NCBI RefSeq assembly: GCF_000002235.5
Contig: NW_022145601.1
Span: 9,877,658 to 9,941,657 of the forward strand
DNA: 64,000 nt
Reading direction: 5' to 3'
From: Strongylocentrotus purpuratus
Lineage: Eukaryota; Echinodermata; Echinoidea; Camarodonta; Strongylocentrotidae
The position numbers and the translations under genes were made by a program. Every line of letters starts with the position of its first letter. Positions within the stretch are counted from its first letter, which is position 1. Under the pieces are notes generated by a model that saw only the letters and a program-made list of their open reading frames with translations, was not told the DNA's origin and did no database searches. This document shows positions 44,714 to 57,625 of the stretch, piece by piece.

Positions 44714-45062
44714 TTAAGGGATCCGGAAACTTTGTCTCAGATTCTGAAACAAAAATCCTGGATTTAACTCATGCTGCAATAATAGTTATAAAACCTCTAA
44801 GTCAGTCAGGAACCCCATGATTTATGATTGGAAATCGAAACCAAATTTTACGTTTTCCTAACCGTTTTCATAACACTACAGTCTACTGGGGAAGGTAAGG
44901 TAAGGTAAAACCGGTCACTCAAAGATATTTACTTTTTTTAGGCACTTCTTGATCATTTTGAAGCGCAATTTTTTTAGGTCTTTAATATTACACCATATCA
45001 CAGACACTGATATCACGTAGGCCGTGCATCTCAGATTTAACATTGTTAAACGATGCCTTTAA
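44714..45062 (+). mobile_element. Dispersed TTAA-ended repeat, copy 3
   Basis: Begins TTAAGGGATCC (44714) and ends ATGCCTTTAA (to 45062). Shares CTTTGTCTCAGATTCT and CTCATGCTGCAAT with copy 2 and the 3' half with copies 1 and 2. An internal GGTAAGGTAAGGTAAAAC triplication is specific to this copy. Confidence 0.65.
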
Positions 45063-45504
45063 TCTCAATGTGGCATATACCTTTACTACACAATAGGGAA
45101 GAAATGTACCCTCTTCAAAATCTAGACCCCAAATAGGGCACCTTAAAAGTTGATAACCATTCTTTACTCGGGGATGGGAATCATGCCGCCCCCTCCCTTT
45201 CTTTACAAAAGCCTGAATCCACCCCGGTGAGGACGTACATGACTATTGCGGGGGATGGGTTAAAAGTTTGACATAACTGTGTCGTTGCAGCTTCATGGAC
45301 CATTTGGAAGGACAACACTGCCAACGAAAATATTTTGAATGTGGGTGTTAGGAAATCGATTCTCCTAATGCCTCCTCAGTCACACTGAACAACCGACTCA
45401 AATCCGTCTCCATTATAGCGGTCAATGTTTTGTTATATCGGTGTAATTCACTTTTCGTTCTGTCTTTCGTTGGTTTGGTATCGGTCGCGATTGTGTGCCC
45501 GGGG

Positions 45505-45540
45505 TATTTAAAACGTGGGGAGACGGATTCCATTCAGTGT
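45505..45540 (+). promoter_or_regulatory. Candidate RNA polymerase II core promoter (TATA plus Initiator)
   Basis: TATTTAAAA (45505-45513) lies in a GGGG-rich setting, with TCAGT (45534-45538) about 30 bp downstream, the usual TATA-to-Initiator spacing. The predicted start (about 45536) opens a non-coding exon that ends at GATTGTCTAG/GTAAGAG (donor GT at 45754), with no ATG-initiated ORF. The exon carries a tandem repeat of TTTTGGATTGTC. It may start a transcript extending beyond the window or a long non-coding RNA. Inference from motifs only. Confidence 0.35.
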
Positions 45541-45754
45541 ACATTCATAATCTAGTATCATTGTGCTATACGTGAATCGCTCTTCAGTCAAACGGATATT
45601 TATTGGCAGTATCTAGTATTTTCTTTTCAATTTCAAAAGAATTGCTGCACGTAGAGGTTCGGTGGGAATGTTATCCACAGTTGACTTGTTGTGAGTGTTA
45701 CTTTCAAGTGGAATTGTCAATATTTTGGATTGTCAACATTTTGGATTGTCTAGG

Positions 45755-48484
45755 TAAGAGATACAATTCATCGTCTGCTTCTGTTCGCAAATTCAATTTT
45801 AATTATTAGCGTGGCCTATGGGGCACGGGACATTTGCCGTCTCCATTTTGTGTTTTAACTGTCTAAATTATCTTTTGTAGGCGAAAGTTATCTTTCCTGC
45901 ACTAATCAACTTTATTAAAGTCAGCATATTTTTCTTGGTTCCCATCCCGTTAAAATATTGGCAATGTATTCAATGATTTCTCGATAGTTCTTAAATATTG
46001 AACTTTAAAAAAAAAATGTGGAGATTCGGTAAACGGAGAAACAAATCGTATGTTTTGTTCTATCCTGACGGAGGTAAGCAACGTTTCGTCTGCAAGCAAG
46101 TATTTCGATATTTAACATAACATTTCCTTAAAATAGCTGCAAAGTAGTTTCTTAGACTAACGATGCGAAGCAGAGAGAAAGAAAAGGAGGAAGGGTAGAA
46201 AGGTGATAAGAGGACAAGGGGAGGGATAGAAAAAGTATAAGGAAGGACAAAAAGAGGGAGAGGAGGGATGTGACAGGGAACAAGTATATGAGTGGGATTC
46301 GAATAAGAGAGAAAGAGATGCACGGGGGCAGCCATTTTTATTTTTTCTTCCTATCCCATGACAATAAGTTTCAATAAGCGAACCTACTACAAGTCATGTG
46401 CGTTATCGGAATAAGTGACATAACGTGTAGCAAATATTCAGAAGGAAAAGAGAGTGGGAGAGATAGGAGAAAGGTGACTGCTCGGGCGTATAAACCTTCA
46501 AAAGGCACCCTTCCACTTACCTTTTCTCCTAATGGAATCACTGGAAACCCCCTTTCATCCCATTAAGCTTCTGAGAAAGACTAACGTCGTTAACATGTCT
46601 TAAGAGTCCCACTCCTAAAAGGGGGCATTACCGCACCCCCTTTGTCCCGATACCAGTCCGTTGTTGCCCCCCATCACCGCGTGAACTTAACACTCTTTCC
46701 AATCAATATGTTTGTATTTGTACTTGACTTGTCTATCACTTGGGACCTCCTACCGTCACACCGGTGTCGTACCAATACTTTCACTCATTCATTCGTCCAT
46801 TCCTTCAGTCATTCGTTTATCTATTCATTCTATCTTTCGTGTATTCATTCCTTATAGTTCATAAAGTCATTCAATGTTTTTTCTCCCATGGTTTGAAACT
46901 CCATATTGGTCCAGCATAAAGGGAATAACTGTTATGATAAGTACATACATGTAAAATACGCAGACCTATCTTAAAATATGTTCCTCGTTGTTCTCTTTAA
47001 GTTTAACTAGAAGCCATGACAAAGTGGAATATTTTTAGGTTGATGGCAGACTTTGAATAATATCTTTAACATGTTTTAAATAACCGGGTGTATTAGTTGT
47101 GAATTATTTCTTTATGAGGTTATTGGATAAATATCTATTTCCAGTATCATAAAGATGCTACGAACCTTTCGATTTTGCCCTGTGTGCGTGTTTCTTTGTA
47201 TATATATTGTTGTTCACTTTACGGCCTGTTGTAGATATTATCTCGTTTATTTTTTGAAGTTGAACACCGGATTTGATATTGGATAAAGCTTGGATACACT
47301 CCATTACACTAACAGGAACGGTGTCGTATCAATGCATTCATTTCTTCGTTCGTTTATGTATTCTTTGCAATACTGTTGGTATAACTGTATTTCAGTGCAT
47401 TTATGCATTTTAGCTTGACCTTAAAGGCTTTGCTTGGCCCACCAAGAGGAAAAAAAACAAACTTGTCCACTACTTTGCATGCTTGGTTAAAACACTGGCA
47501 GGTGAGCAAGTTATTCCCCCATAGTACACAACTCCTCTCATGTATGATTGACCCTTCTCTACCAATTGTTTCTAATTGTTTGATATTCTTTTAAAGCCCC
47601 ACTGTCCTACTTGTAGCTACTTGCTTCCTCTATATATAAAACTTCCCCAATCGGTGCCTGTTGGTCCCCCATGATCCTCTTTTTCTTATGTTAGTTGAGA
47701 GCTGAGTTGATGAGATAGCCGCCTGTCAGTGACCTGGCTGGGTGGTCTATTCCCTTCTGGCCCAGTAGTACTGACGGTCTTTAACAAGCCACTAATGTAT
47801 TAAGGTAGAGTTAGTGAGTATTCGGTAGGACAACAATATTTATCGAATGTTATAGCGCCTTATCGCATTACTGTAGCTCTGCTAACGCCAATGTAATGGC
47901 AGTATTCAGCCATTCATATCATAATGAAAAGGCATTTATGAATCCAACGACAGTACCTTTATCATTCGATTTATTCCCGAAGGTATTTCACTACTTTTGT
48001 AAAATTCCCCAGTACTATTCATTATTGTTGTATCTTTGAAAGGAAAATCAATATCTGGAATCAGATGTCAAGTCCCCGTAAACATATTTTTCACTTCAGG
48101 TTTGAGTGTGACAAATACCTTTTTTTTTTATATAGTAGTAGTACTGTAGTAATGAAATCGTACCAGCATTTCTGACAAACCATTATTATTGCTTAAGTCA
48201 TAAATAAATGTCCTCTTTGTTACTATTATCGTTATACAAATGGTTTATTGGAGCAGTCATGAATGGAAGTTATTTCCATTATTAACCATGATGACATGTG
48301 TCATAGAAATCAGTGGAATGTTTTTGTTCTGTGCCGAGTCATTTTTTGTGGGCCATGCTTGGGTTGTTATATATGATTACGACTGTAGCAAAAAGATCTG
48401 CCAAAGGGGGGGGGGGGGGATTATAATGGGTTGAATAATATATTGCATCACGTTGTTTAGTTCGCTATGTTTGGATCTGATGCA
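45755..48484. other. Intergenic or intron sequence, no gene recognised
   Basis: A degenerate ATTC-rich tetranucleotide tract at 46779-46860. A donor-like CGGAG/GTAAGCAAC at 46074/46075 is isolated. Nothing coding. Confidence 0.35.
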
Positions 48485-48545
48485 ATGGCGTAGCTAGGGT
48501 CCAGCCCTTGAGGGAGGGATGGGGGAGAGGGGGGGGGGGGGGGCT
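48485..48545 (+). repeat. Poly-G-associated element (GGCGTAGCTAGGG then poly-G)
   Basis: CAATGGCGTAGCTAGGGTCC followed within 40 bp by GGGGGAGAGGGG and a G15 run. It is the clearest of about ten related occurrences in the window; see the finding. Confidence 0.5.
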
Positions 48546-49302
48546 GACGTCGTTTTGGGGGCCAAAAATATTAGGTGGATGAAATGCGAGAAAACAAGAC
48601 CTTTTTGTGATTTGGAGGTGTGGGAAGGGATCGCATCACATCACTCTTATCACATCGCAGTTCCCCTCTTCCTATACGATCGCATAGACTTTCAAGAAAT
48701 CAGTAATTCCAATACTCTATAGTATATATTCCATAGAAAACACGTTCAGATTACGTAACCAGCCATTGTAATGTTAGCACATTTACTGTAAGTACATTTA
48801 CTGTAAGTACGATGGACTAATCTTTTGAAATTGCCTTTAATAGGTTGATTTTTCGAAAAGAAAAAAGTATTTTCTTTTCTTTTCTCTTTCTTTGTTGCCA
48901 TTCGGTTGGGTACATGTGCCCCTGTGTACCCGGTAGCAATGCCACTGGTGTGATTAATATCATTTAAGGTTCCCTGGAGCAATAAAGTCCCTTTGTTGGG
49001 GAATCCTTCAAATTTTCCAGAGGCCATTTCGGTTCAGTTTGATTCGGAACTTTAAGAACTTCGTCAACCGTGAAACTACACATTGTCGTAATGATTCGTT
49101 CGTTCGTGTCTCCTTAGAACAATATTAATGTATCTTGATCTTCGGAGTAGTTGTTACAACCGGCCGTGTCAGACACGTTGCCCCGGGGTGCAAAACAATT
49201 ATACAATTACAATTAACATTACATTCAATTAAAAGTATGAAACTATTACTCTCATGTTACGTGAAAAAATAGTATATATATGAATCAATTGATTTGGTCG
49301 AT
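48546..49302. other. Intergenic sequence, no gene recognised
   Basis: The minus-strand open frame 48746-49027 overlaps a CCCCTGTGTACCCGGTAGC-ATGCCACTGG stretch that also belongs to the repeat type above, so it is not called. Confidence 0.4.
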
Positions 49303-49890
49303 CCAGTACTAAAAGAATCTAACTGGAATGCACTTCGAATGCCGTCGGAATCTTTAGATTGCCGCTCGAATGCGGCTCGAATGCGGCTCGAATGCAGTTG
49401 GAACGCAGTTGGAACGTCCCGAATGCACTTCGAATGCCGTCGGAATCTTTAGATTGCCGCTCGAATGCAGCTCGAATGCAGTTGGAACGTCCCGAATGCG
49501 CTTCGAATGCCGTCGGAATCTTTAGATTGCCGCTCGAATGCAGTTTGAACGTCCCGAATGCACTTCGAATACCGTCAGAATCTTTAGATTGCCGCTCGAA
49601 TGCGGCTCGAATGCAGTTTGAACTTCCCGACCAGGATGTAAAAAATGCATCTCGATTGCCGCCGGAATCTATTTCGATATTTTCGGTACTGAAAGAATCC
49701 AAGTGGAATGCACTTCGAATGCCTTCGGAATGTTTAGATTGCAGCTCGAATGCGGCTCGAATGCGGCTCGAATGCAATAAGAACGTCCCGAATGAACCTC
49801 GAATGCGCTTCGAATGCCGTCGGAATCTTTAGATTGCCGCTCGAATGCAGTAGGAACGTCCCGACCAGAATGCAAGGATGTCCCGAATGC
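49303..49890. repeat. Hierarchical CpG-rich minisatellite open on both strands
   Basis: Core blocks start with GCACTTCGAATGCCGTCGG at 49330, 49425, 49498, 49560, 49710 and 49805. Ordinary block spacings are 95, 73 and 62 bp, i.e. a 62-bp core plus 11-bp additions, mostly CGAATGCGGCT. A larger unit of about 380 bp is seen: CAGTACTAAAAGAATC at 49304 recurs as CGGTACTGAAAGAATC at 49684. Frames of 157 codons (plus) and 152 codons (minus) run through it with repeated peptides (CIRAAFE-x-QSKDSDGIRSAF on the minus strand). Neither unit length is divisible by 3, so openness comes from composition. No start context or splice site supports translation. Confidence 0.8.
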
Positions 49891-51239
49891 AAAAAAAAAT
49901 AATGAAACGTATCATTTCCTTGTAGTCAACATTATTGTTCGACGGCGATTAACGTATACTAGAGGCAAATATATAAATATATTTTCTTTTTGTATGTGGA
50001 CAGATTAAGGAATGGTAATTATCGTCCAATTATCTATCGTTACTATGATAACAAAAAATCTGGAGCAAAGGCGATTCAAATTTTCACATGATTGCATCCA
50101 ATTTTCTCCAATTCGTTCACAATACAATGGTCATTGTAATCAACATTATGACGAATATACATATTATATACCCAAAACTACATACGTTTTTTAATAAATT
50201 TTAAATAAATCCTTTATCCCGCCACGGGCCTAAACGTTAGCATAGTGTTGTTGGATATATTGATTATTCCATTTCGTTATTATTGTGGTACGATTATCCG
50301 GCAAAATCAAGACTATTCTATGAAAAATCTTTATGAAAAGGTATACTTGTGAAATTGCAAGTATTGTGCAATGGGAATTTACCCACATAATCTTATTTAA
50401 TCACCTACACATCTCGAATAAAATTATGATTCGTGGAATGACTTCGAACTGAGCCTCTTCTTCTCGTCTGTAAATGTACAGCGGTGGTAATCTACGTGAA
50501 GTGTATTAGGAATCATGTCATTTGCATTGGAACTTCGACGCTGAAAATAGTGATTTTACTCTAGAAATTTGTAATTCCATCACTACTTAGGAGTAGATTC
50601 AATTGCAATCTGGAGTGAATTTTACTCCAAAGTGAGAACAAAAAATCACTAATATGACTCTTAAAAGAGTATAGATTCCACTCAGTTGCAGTACATGCAC
50701 GTACAGTTGAACCTCTTTATGAAATACTGCTCTAATCTTTCCCCATTGCCCATGTTATTTGGCTTATCCCAGCTCTGTATGTTCTCTTATTTTTCACCCG
50801 TGTTATAACAAGGTTGCATTATAACAAGGTAATTTCCTTGGTCTCAAAGATTTCGATATAACGCGGTTCCTCTACATTACACAGCACCATTATTTATTAT
50901 TATTCACGTACTCCAAGGCGTGAAATACGATATATTGTGATTGCTAACTTCATTGACAATGTTGATTCGTGTTCGAGCTAAGTATTACTAATTCTCTGTT
51001 GGATAGCGCCGGTATGTCAACATGAAAATCATTGTCAAAAGTATTTACCAAATCGTACTCCAAATGTGTTCCCTGCAGGGCATAATGTCCATAAAAGCTA
51101 GCTGATCATTCGATAGATATTACTTAAGTTCACACGGCAGTCCCTTAAGATTAAGTTTAGATCGTGGTTGTAAACTTCGAAGCAATATACTCGGGATCGT
51201 GTGGACACACTCGTGGTTACAAACTTAATTCCAAATAAT
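49891..51239. other. Intergenic sequence, no gene recognised
   Basis: AT-rich. Nothing recognised. Confidence 0.4.
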
Positions 51240-52090
51240 AAGGGGGGGGGGGGGGGTGGGAGGTGTCCTCACTCGAAGAGAGTCGAAGTTATGTGTCGTG
51301 TGGACACAATTAACTTCGAAATTCTTCCAGCTATTGTTAAGATGACCGCACGTAGTTTAAAACTCGTTGTTTTGCCCCCGTTTAAACCCTCGTCGCTGTC
51401 AGTGCATCGCTGATCGTTGTTTATAAATTCGAGGTTTCGCAAACTTAAAGTTTAAAACTACTACGCTCCCATGAGAACATAGCTACTGAGTCTGTATTAC
51501 TGTCAGATTAACGGTCGATTACATATATGCTAGATTTATGATATCCGTGGGAATGATCAATTAAAAATGGCAGAGGCGGATCAAGGAAGGGGGCGAAATA
51601 TTTGGTAACTGATTTTGTTTTTCCCCGAAAAAAAACTTATTCCTCGAGGATGTACAGGCATAGCGTCCTGCCAACTCTCCCACACTTGCCCAGCAAGCGA
51701 GGGACAACCTTTTCCTCTTTTTTTGTTGTTGTTGTTGTTGTTGTTGGGGGGTTCATTAAAAGGGAGCAGGATAATCTACCTTGAACTACCTATATAAGTA
51801 GGACACTTGAGAGTCGAAAATAGAATTTGCAAATGTTTTGATTTTAAGGAAAACAAGGGGGCGTATAAATTGTCATTTTTGCACGAAGTAGGTTGTGAAT
51901 CATATGTGTGAATGAATTCTAATCTGTTTTCAAAATTTCTGGTAATAGTCATAAAGTATATTATAAAGTCTTTGATTTTGTGAAACAGGGGGAAAATTTG
52001 ATTCTCGGACATGGTAGGAAGATGGGGAGATGGGGCTACTAAATAGGGGCTGAGGGATTCGAAACTTCATTCCATGCCCCTTTCCCTTTC
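51240..52090. other. Intergenic sequence with G-run and (TTG)n
   Basis: A G14 run (51242-51256), a GGCGGATCAAGGAAGGGGG word (51576) and a (TTG)8 tract (51722-51746). No gene. Confidence 0.45.
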
Positions 52091-52108
52091 TACCCCCCCC
52101 CCCCTCTT

Positions 52109-52139
<31 letters not shown>

Positions 52140-52176
52140 GTCTCCCTCTCTCTCCCTCTCTCTCATTCTCTCTTTT
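52091..52176. repeat. Poly-C and (CT)n microsatellite
   Basis: C11 followed by CTCTCT with TTTC interruptions. Confidence 0.85.
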
Positions 52177-53915
52177 CTCTTTTGTCAACTCGTCTTTAGT
52201 TCATCATTCACTTTTAGGCACATGCCCTCCGTAGCTACCCCCTTGTACACCGGCATGTTTGAAATGGTAGGATTCGGGAACGTTCTAAAAATATTTTGAG
52301 TTCAGCACTTGCAACCGCATTACTAGCACAATCCTGAACATTTGAATATCAAATTTCTTTTTAATGTTCGATGAGATGATTTGCAAAATGCAAAGGACCG
52401 AAATCGATCCCCCTAAATTATTAAATGATTTTTAACTCTCCGCTACATCAAATCTTTATGCGGCTTGTGGAATTATTAATAGAGCCGGTTTCAGATTCAT
52501 ATTAGTATAATCTTTTCCCGGGGCTAACTGTAATGGCAATGACATTGTTGTTTTGGTGTTTATTTTCGATCTAGCTCCCTCAGGCAAGTAATATTAATTT
52601 GTACAAGGGGTGGACTGGGACTAGAATACGGTTGGGGCATTTTGATGCGACAGAAGTCCAAAATTGACCGGCCCTCCAGCCAAATATAATTGGCGAAAAT
52701 TGCCGAAACTCCCCATGTCCTTCCGTCCATGAAGTCGTTGAGAAAGCTGTTCATGATCGTCATGGCCTGTCTAGAGATGCTGGTGTCAGGATTAGGGTTA
52801 TTGCTATTATTCATATTCTGATACATGCATTTTTTAGTAGTAGTGGTAGTAGTAGAAATCATATAAAGATGGCATGGTCGTAATTCATCATTCCATGTCT
52901 GAAGGGGCATCATTATATATTTAATGGGGTTGTCGGACAAGATTTGCTCTTAAGGTACATGTAAAGCAAAACATTTTCAAACAAGGATATCAAACAAACG
53001 AACAAACAAAACAAAACAAAGGTCTTCAGTTTTTCAACTTTGCAGACAAGGAAAAGAGCCCACATCCCTTATAACGACGCTCCTGTATGGGTTTTGGTCA
53101 GTCTCATGAATCCACTTCAAATTTATGATTACATTTTATTGTACAAGGAATGTTTTATATGGTTGTGATGATGATACGTCTTGTCTTAGCTTCCTACATG
53201 ATAGAGATGTATTATCGTTCATTGACCGTTTCCCCTGTGTATTTACGCCCTCTCCGTTCACTCATCTTCTCGAGAACTTTCACTGCTGAAGTTGGACTGA
53301 TTCGGCTATAATTGCATTGTGAGTACGAGAGAGAGAGACACACAGAGAGAGACAGAGGGTGCAATGCGAATAAATAAATGAATAAAGGCACTGAAAATGG
53401 ATAAGATATGAATGAAAGAGTAAAAGGGAGGTATGATGAAATACAAAAACAATTTCTTAAGACAACAACATTACCAGATAAACTATCCAAACGAAACCAA
53501 TAAGGAATTAATTATAAAACACAAATAGAAAAGTAAGTTTACCTCTTGTTTTAATCATGCATTTCTCCCTGATACCTTTTTCTTCATGAATAGAAAAAAA
53601 TATGTATTTCTAGACTGAACAACAACAACAAATCAAATGACAACTATCAAAATAAAAGAATACACTGTTATCTGTGTAAACGGAATTCAACAAACGATAA
53701 TATAGAACCATTATTTTGTCCCCATAGGGTTAGCACGGTAAAGGGGATGAAAACATATATACCAGCCAATGGAATTTCACACTTCTTTATCAAATTACTG
53801 TTCAAACATGCACAACGTCTTTAAACTAAAGTAGTTCTTTTTTCTATATACTTGTTGTCTTCTTTTTGTGCACGGTGATTCAAACATACCGTTATGGTGA
53901 GAATAGTGGAATGAT
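52177..53915. other. Intergenic sequence, no gene recognised
   Basis: The 126-codon minus-strand frame (52560-52940) includes a Thr run encoded by a TAG-type trinucleotide tract (52842-52856) and no recognisable domain, so it is not called. A short GA tract lies at 53329-53356. Confidence 0.4.
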
Positions 53916-54022
53916 GCTCAAGTCACACCGACTCAAAACCACCCGATTCTTGGTCATCTGGGGTAGTGTGATTGTTTGTTCGGTCTCTATAGTCGTTCTG
54001 GTGTCGGTCGCCTTGGTGTGAC
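53916..54022. mobile_element. Short element with CAAGTCACACC ends
   Basis: CAAGTCACACCGAC near the left is loosely inverted at GTCGGTCGCCTTGGTGTGAC on the right (54003-54022). GTCACAC ends are shared with the elements at 1390 and 56184. Arms are short, so this is weaker evidence than for the others. Confidence 0.3.
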
Positions 54023-56183
54023 CGTGGTCGAAAAAAGAGGAGGAAGATTTTTATCGGAGTTTGATCTGCGTTACTCACATCTTGATAACAAAAATGACGT
54101 CATCGTAATCATCATTTAGGTATTGCGTAACATATCTTGCGTGATTTGAACTCTGATCTCCGTAACCCGCTTCTTACAAATTAAGAGATAAACAGCTGAA
54201 AGTAAAGAGTTCAACTCTATTTATCATCAAAATGTCTAATTTTATGAATCTTTGTGGGTGCATACCCCGTGTATGTAAGAGTTTGGGCATCCCGAGGCAA
54301 CTCAAGATGGGGGAATAGAACTGAACCTTTCATTTAGAACACACTTTTTGTTAACAGGGGCTGGATGGCAGGGGTGAAGTGCGAGGGCGTGGAAGGTCTC
54401 CTACCCCCTTTTCTTTTTGGCCCCAACATGGCATACCTTTAATACACGGAATGTGTTCCCTAATTGTGTTCTAGAACCCCATCTACATGTAACATTCAAA
54501 ATGCATCCGAAAATTCGACAACCTATGGATTTGAAGGGCTATACATTTGCCCCCTTTTTAAATAAATATTTCTTACAGAAACCTAGATATATATGTAAAA
54601 TGTTGGAGGGTTCAAAACTGCATGATTTTTTATGCTGATGTTAGTATATTTAAGGCTAAAAAGATGGACTTTGTCTTTGTTTGTGTGTGCACATTTCGAG
54701 TGACATGTATCGTATTTTTAGAACACTATGAACTTTGCATTAATTCACAACCTAATGAGCATACGATTTCCTATCTCATATTTAATGACGCATTGAGGTA
54801 CAGTATTTATTTTGTTTGAAACAGACGTAGCAGTTACTGCACACTCAAATTCAGTTTACATCGTGTAATTCTGACCTTCTAAATGAAATTTTGTATGGAT
54901 TAATCATACAAAATACATTCAAGTTTTTTTTTTAAACGGAAGTTGCTTTTCCATTACTCTTTTAAGATGAATATTAAACTCTTTTAGCTGTGAATATTTG
55001 TTCGATAAAACAGTACATTTAAATGACGTGTACGTTGCACTTTGTATTGTTTATTGTTTGTTTAATTAATTTGGACGAAACGTGTTTCATCTTGGGAATC
55101 ATGTTGTTTGTATACAATCATTGAGTTGATGGCTTTGATAATGTTTGTAGTAATGACGATAATTTTTGATTTCCTGCAAAGTAAACCCGATGGCTGTTGT
55201 TTTACTTAGAAGATCAGAAATATGTTGATGTGTCTTTCTTTCGTTCTTTCTTCCTTTTTTCTTCCTTTCTTGTCCTTTCTTCCTTTCTGTTCTTCTTTCT
55301 TTTATCTTTATCTCTTGGTAACAATCATTCGCGGTAATTTAAGTCTCGAACCAGTTTGAGATAAATTTCAATTTTTTAAAATTCTACGAAACTTAATTTC
55401 AACTAATGAGCATCGCGAGTTATAACTTTTGTTTGTTCTTTCTTTCATATAACTTTCATAAATACCCAAAGCACGATGGCAGAGACTCCCAAGAAAACAA
55501 ATCAAGTGTGTTTTCAATACTCTATGTTATTGCCTATAGAAATAGCAATGTTCGGATTATGTATTAAACATGTCATTGAAATGTTTACAAATCTGTTGTA
55601 CAAGGCTGTTGAAATTACCTTAATTTATTTTTTATGAAAGTCTCTCCGATTGTGTTCCAAGTATCCCAAATTAATCTGGAAGAAAAAAGTTGATAAATGA
55701 GAAGAGAGAAATGATGCCGTATCAAATTGGTAGGATGATAGTCACCACATTGTCACAAGAGTTCCTCGATCCCTGTCGGTGCTTTTAAGTTTGGTTTCAA
55801 GTTGATCTTCTCCATTTTGTTATTATGTGTGTGGTCCATAATACCCCATATAACAACACCATGAGGATTCAACTACTTGTCACATATTTTGAATAATTTT
55901 CAGACGGTTTCTTTGATAAATACCACTTTTCGTTACTCAACCAAGGTTTACCTTTAGAAAAGTACAATTGATTTCGACGCTGTCATTACAATTGCGACGT
56001 TGTATACACGGCAAAGTTAAATTGAAAGCGGTTGCTGTTCTAGGAACTCGTGAAATCGTCGATCGAATCATCACAATAGTGAGAGAAAATGAAATGATAA
56101 TAAATCACTTCCGATTAAAGCAATAATCTCAAAGGAATGCAAGGATTGATGTAATTCGCTCAGGCTGATCGCAATAACTTAGG
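54023..56183. other. Intergenic sequence, no gene recognised
   Basis: AT-rich. A TTCC/TTCT tract at 55234-55300. Small frames at 54417-54819 lack protein features. Confidence 0.4.
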
Positions 56184-56535
56184 CCTCAGTCACACCTACG
56201 AGACCAACAGATCAACAACAGACGGACCAAACCCATAGAATTGCCCGGATAGAGTCGGTTTGGTGGTAACGGTTCTAAAGGGGGAGGGGGCTTGGGGGTT
56301 CAAACCACCCCCCCCCCCCTAAAAAAAAAAAAAAAAAAAAAAAAAATGTATTCAAGGCCCCCCTTTATTTTCCATGATCATGAATGAATTCAATCGAAGC
56401 ACGTCTAGAAAATGGCTGCAAGAACAACTTTGTCCACCCTGCACCAAAAGTTTCCTCTCCCGCCCCCCCCAAAAAAAACAACAACAACATATCTTCTTCT
56501 AGAACCAGGCCAGCGATTTGCCGGTGTGACTGGAC
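56184..56535. mobile_element. Possible CAGTCACACC-ended element with poly-C/poly-A interior
   Basis: GCCTCAGTCACACCTACGAG (from 56184) has the same leading motif as the foldback at 1390. GGTGTGACTGG (about 56522-56532) could be its inverse end. Between them are a C10 run, an A26 run (56321-56346) and AACAACAAC. The boundaries are tentative. Confidence 0.3.
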
Positions 56536-57565
56536 ATGGTCCTTCGGCGGAACAGAGAGTCCATAGTTAACTGATTGTATTCGCTGGATCCTCTCTTAAT
56601 CATCTCATAGCAACCGCATGGGAGAGAAAGAAAACCAGTCGTTAAAACCAACGATTAGCGGAGATAAAAGAGCCCGAAAGGAAACAATTATTGCTTTTAA
56701 ATACGGTAGAGTCATCGCCATAATGGGCATGGTTTTCAGAATAGTTGTGTTGCTATCTGAAAGAAACCCTGTTTGTAATCGTTGAGTCAATGTCAATAGA
56801 GACATTAAAACGCATACAGGAATAATAAATGGTCAAAAACTGACCGGAACATCGCTTTGTCCGAACTTTGTTTCTTGTCAAGTTGTTTCTTGTGCCTTCT
56901 TCCTCTTCTTCTTCAAAATATATAGTCTGCCTTTTAAACATCAAATTTTGATTTTTATATTTATTTTGAATAGGGTTTGAAGAAATCAAAATTAAACAGC
57001 ATTAATTTTCGTCGCATTACTCAATCGAAAAGCTCTTTTGATTAACACACTTATAATCAATTTTCGGATTTCTTTTCAGAAAGGTATTATCTAATCATCT
57101 CATAGTTTTTGCCGTAACTGGCACTACATTTTATGTTTTATTGCCAGTTCAAAAACTTTTGAAAATTAGTTTGCACATCCCGTCCCCTCACGGTGGCGCC
57201 AACGTCTAGAGTATAATAGATTTCAAGCTTTCTAAAAGACCGCAAGGGGGTAATACCACGGTAAGGAGGAGGGTGGGGAGAATTTCAAAGATTAACAAAG
57301 AAAAAAAATTAAACCACTTTCTTATACTTACCCCCTCTCTGCATGTATCTCTCTCTCTCTCTCTGTCTCTATCTTAATATTGGAAATTGCTTTATATGTT
57401 TATGACTAAGGGGGTAAGCATTTAGTTTCCCAACACTTTACATTAGGTTGTAAAATAATATTTCTTTCTCATTTGCTATTGTAATATGGATATTTATTTT
57501 TTTTACAATTGTAGTATACATGTAGTTTGACGTTCCTTAATAATGAAGGTTTAAAATCAGTACAT

Positions 57566-57566
<1 letters not shown>
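56536..57566. other. Intergenic sequence, no gene recognised
   Basis: AT-rich. A short CT tract at 57347-57366. Nothing coding. Confidence 0.4.

Positions 57567-57622
<56 letters not shown>
57567..57622. repeat. Pure (CT)n microsatellite
   Basis: About 26 uninterrupted CT repeats. Confidence 0.9.

Positions 57623-57625
<3 letters not shown>

Noticed and set aside
52560..52940. 126-codon minus-strand ORF
   Set aside because: Contains a simple-repeat Thr run and Asn-rich low-complexity stretch, with no domain or splice support.
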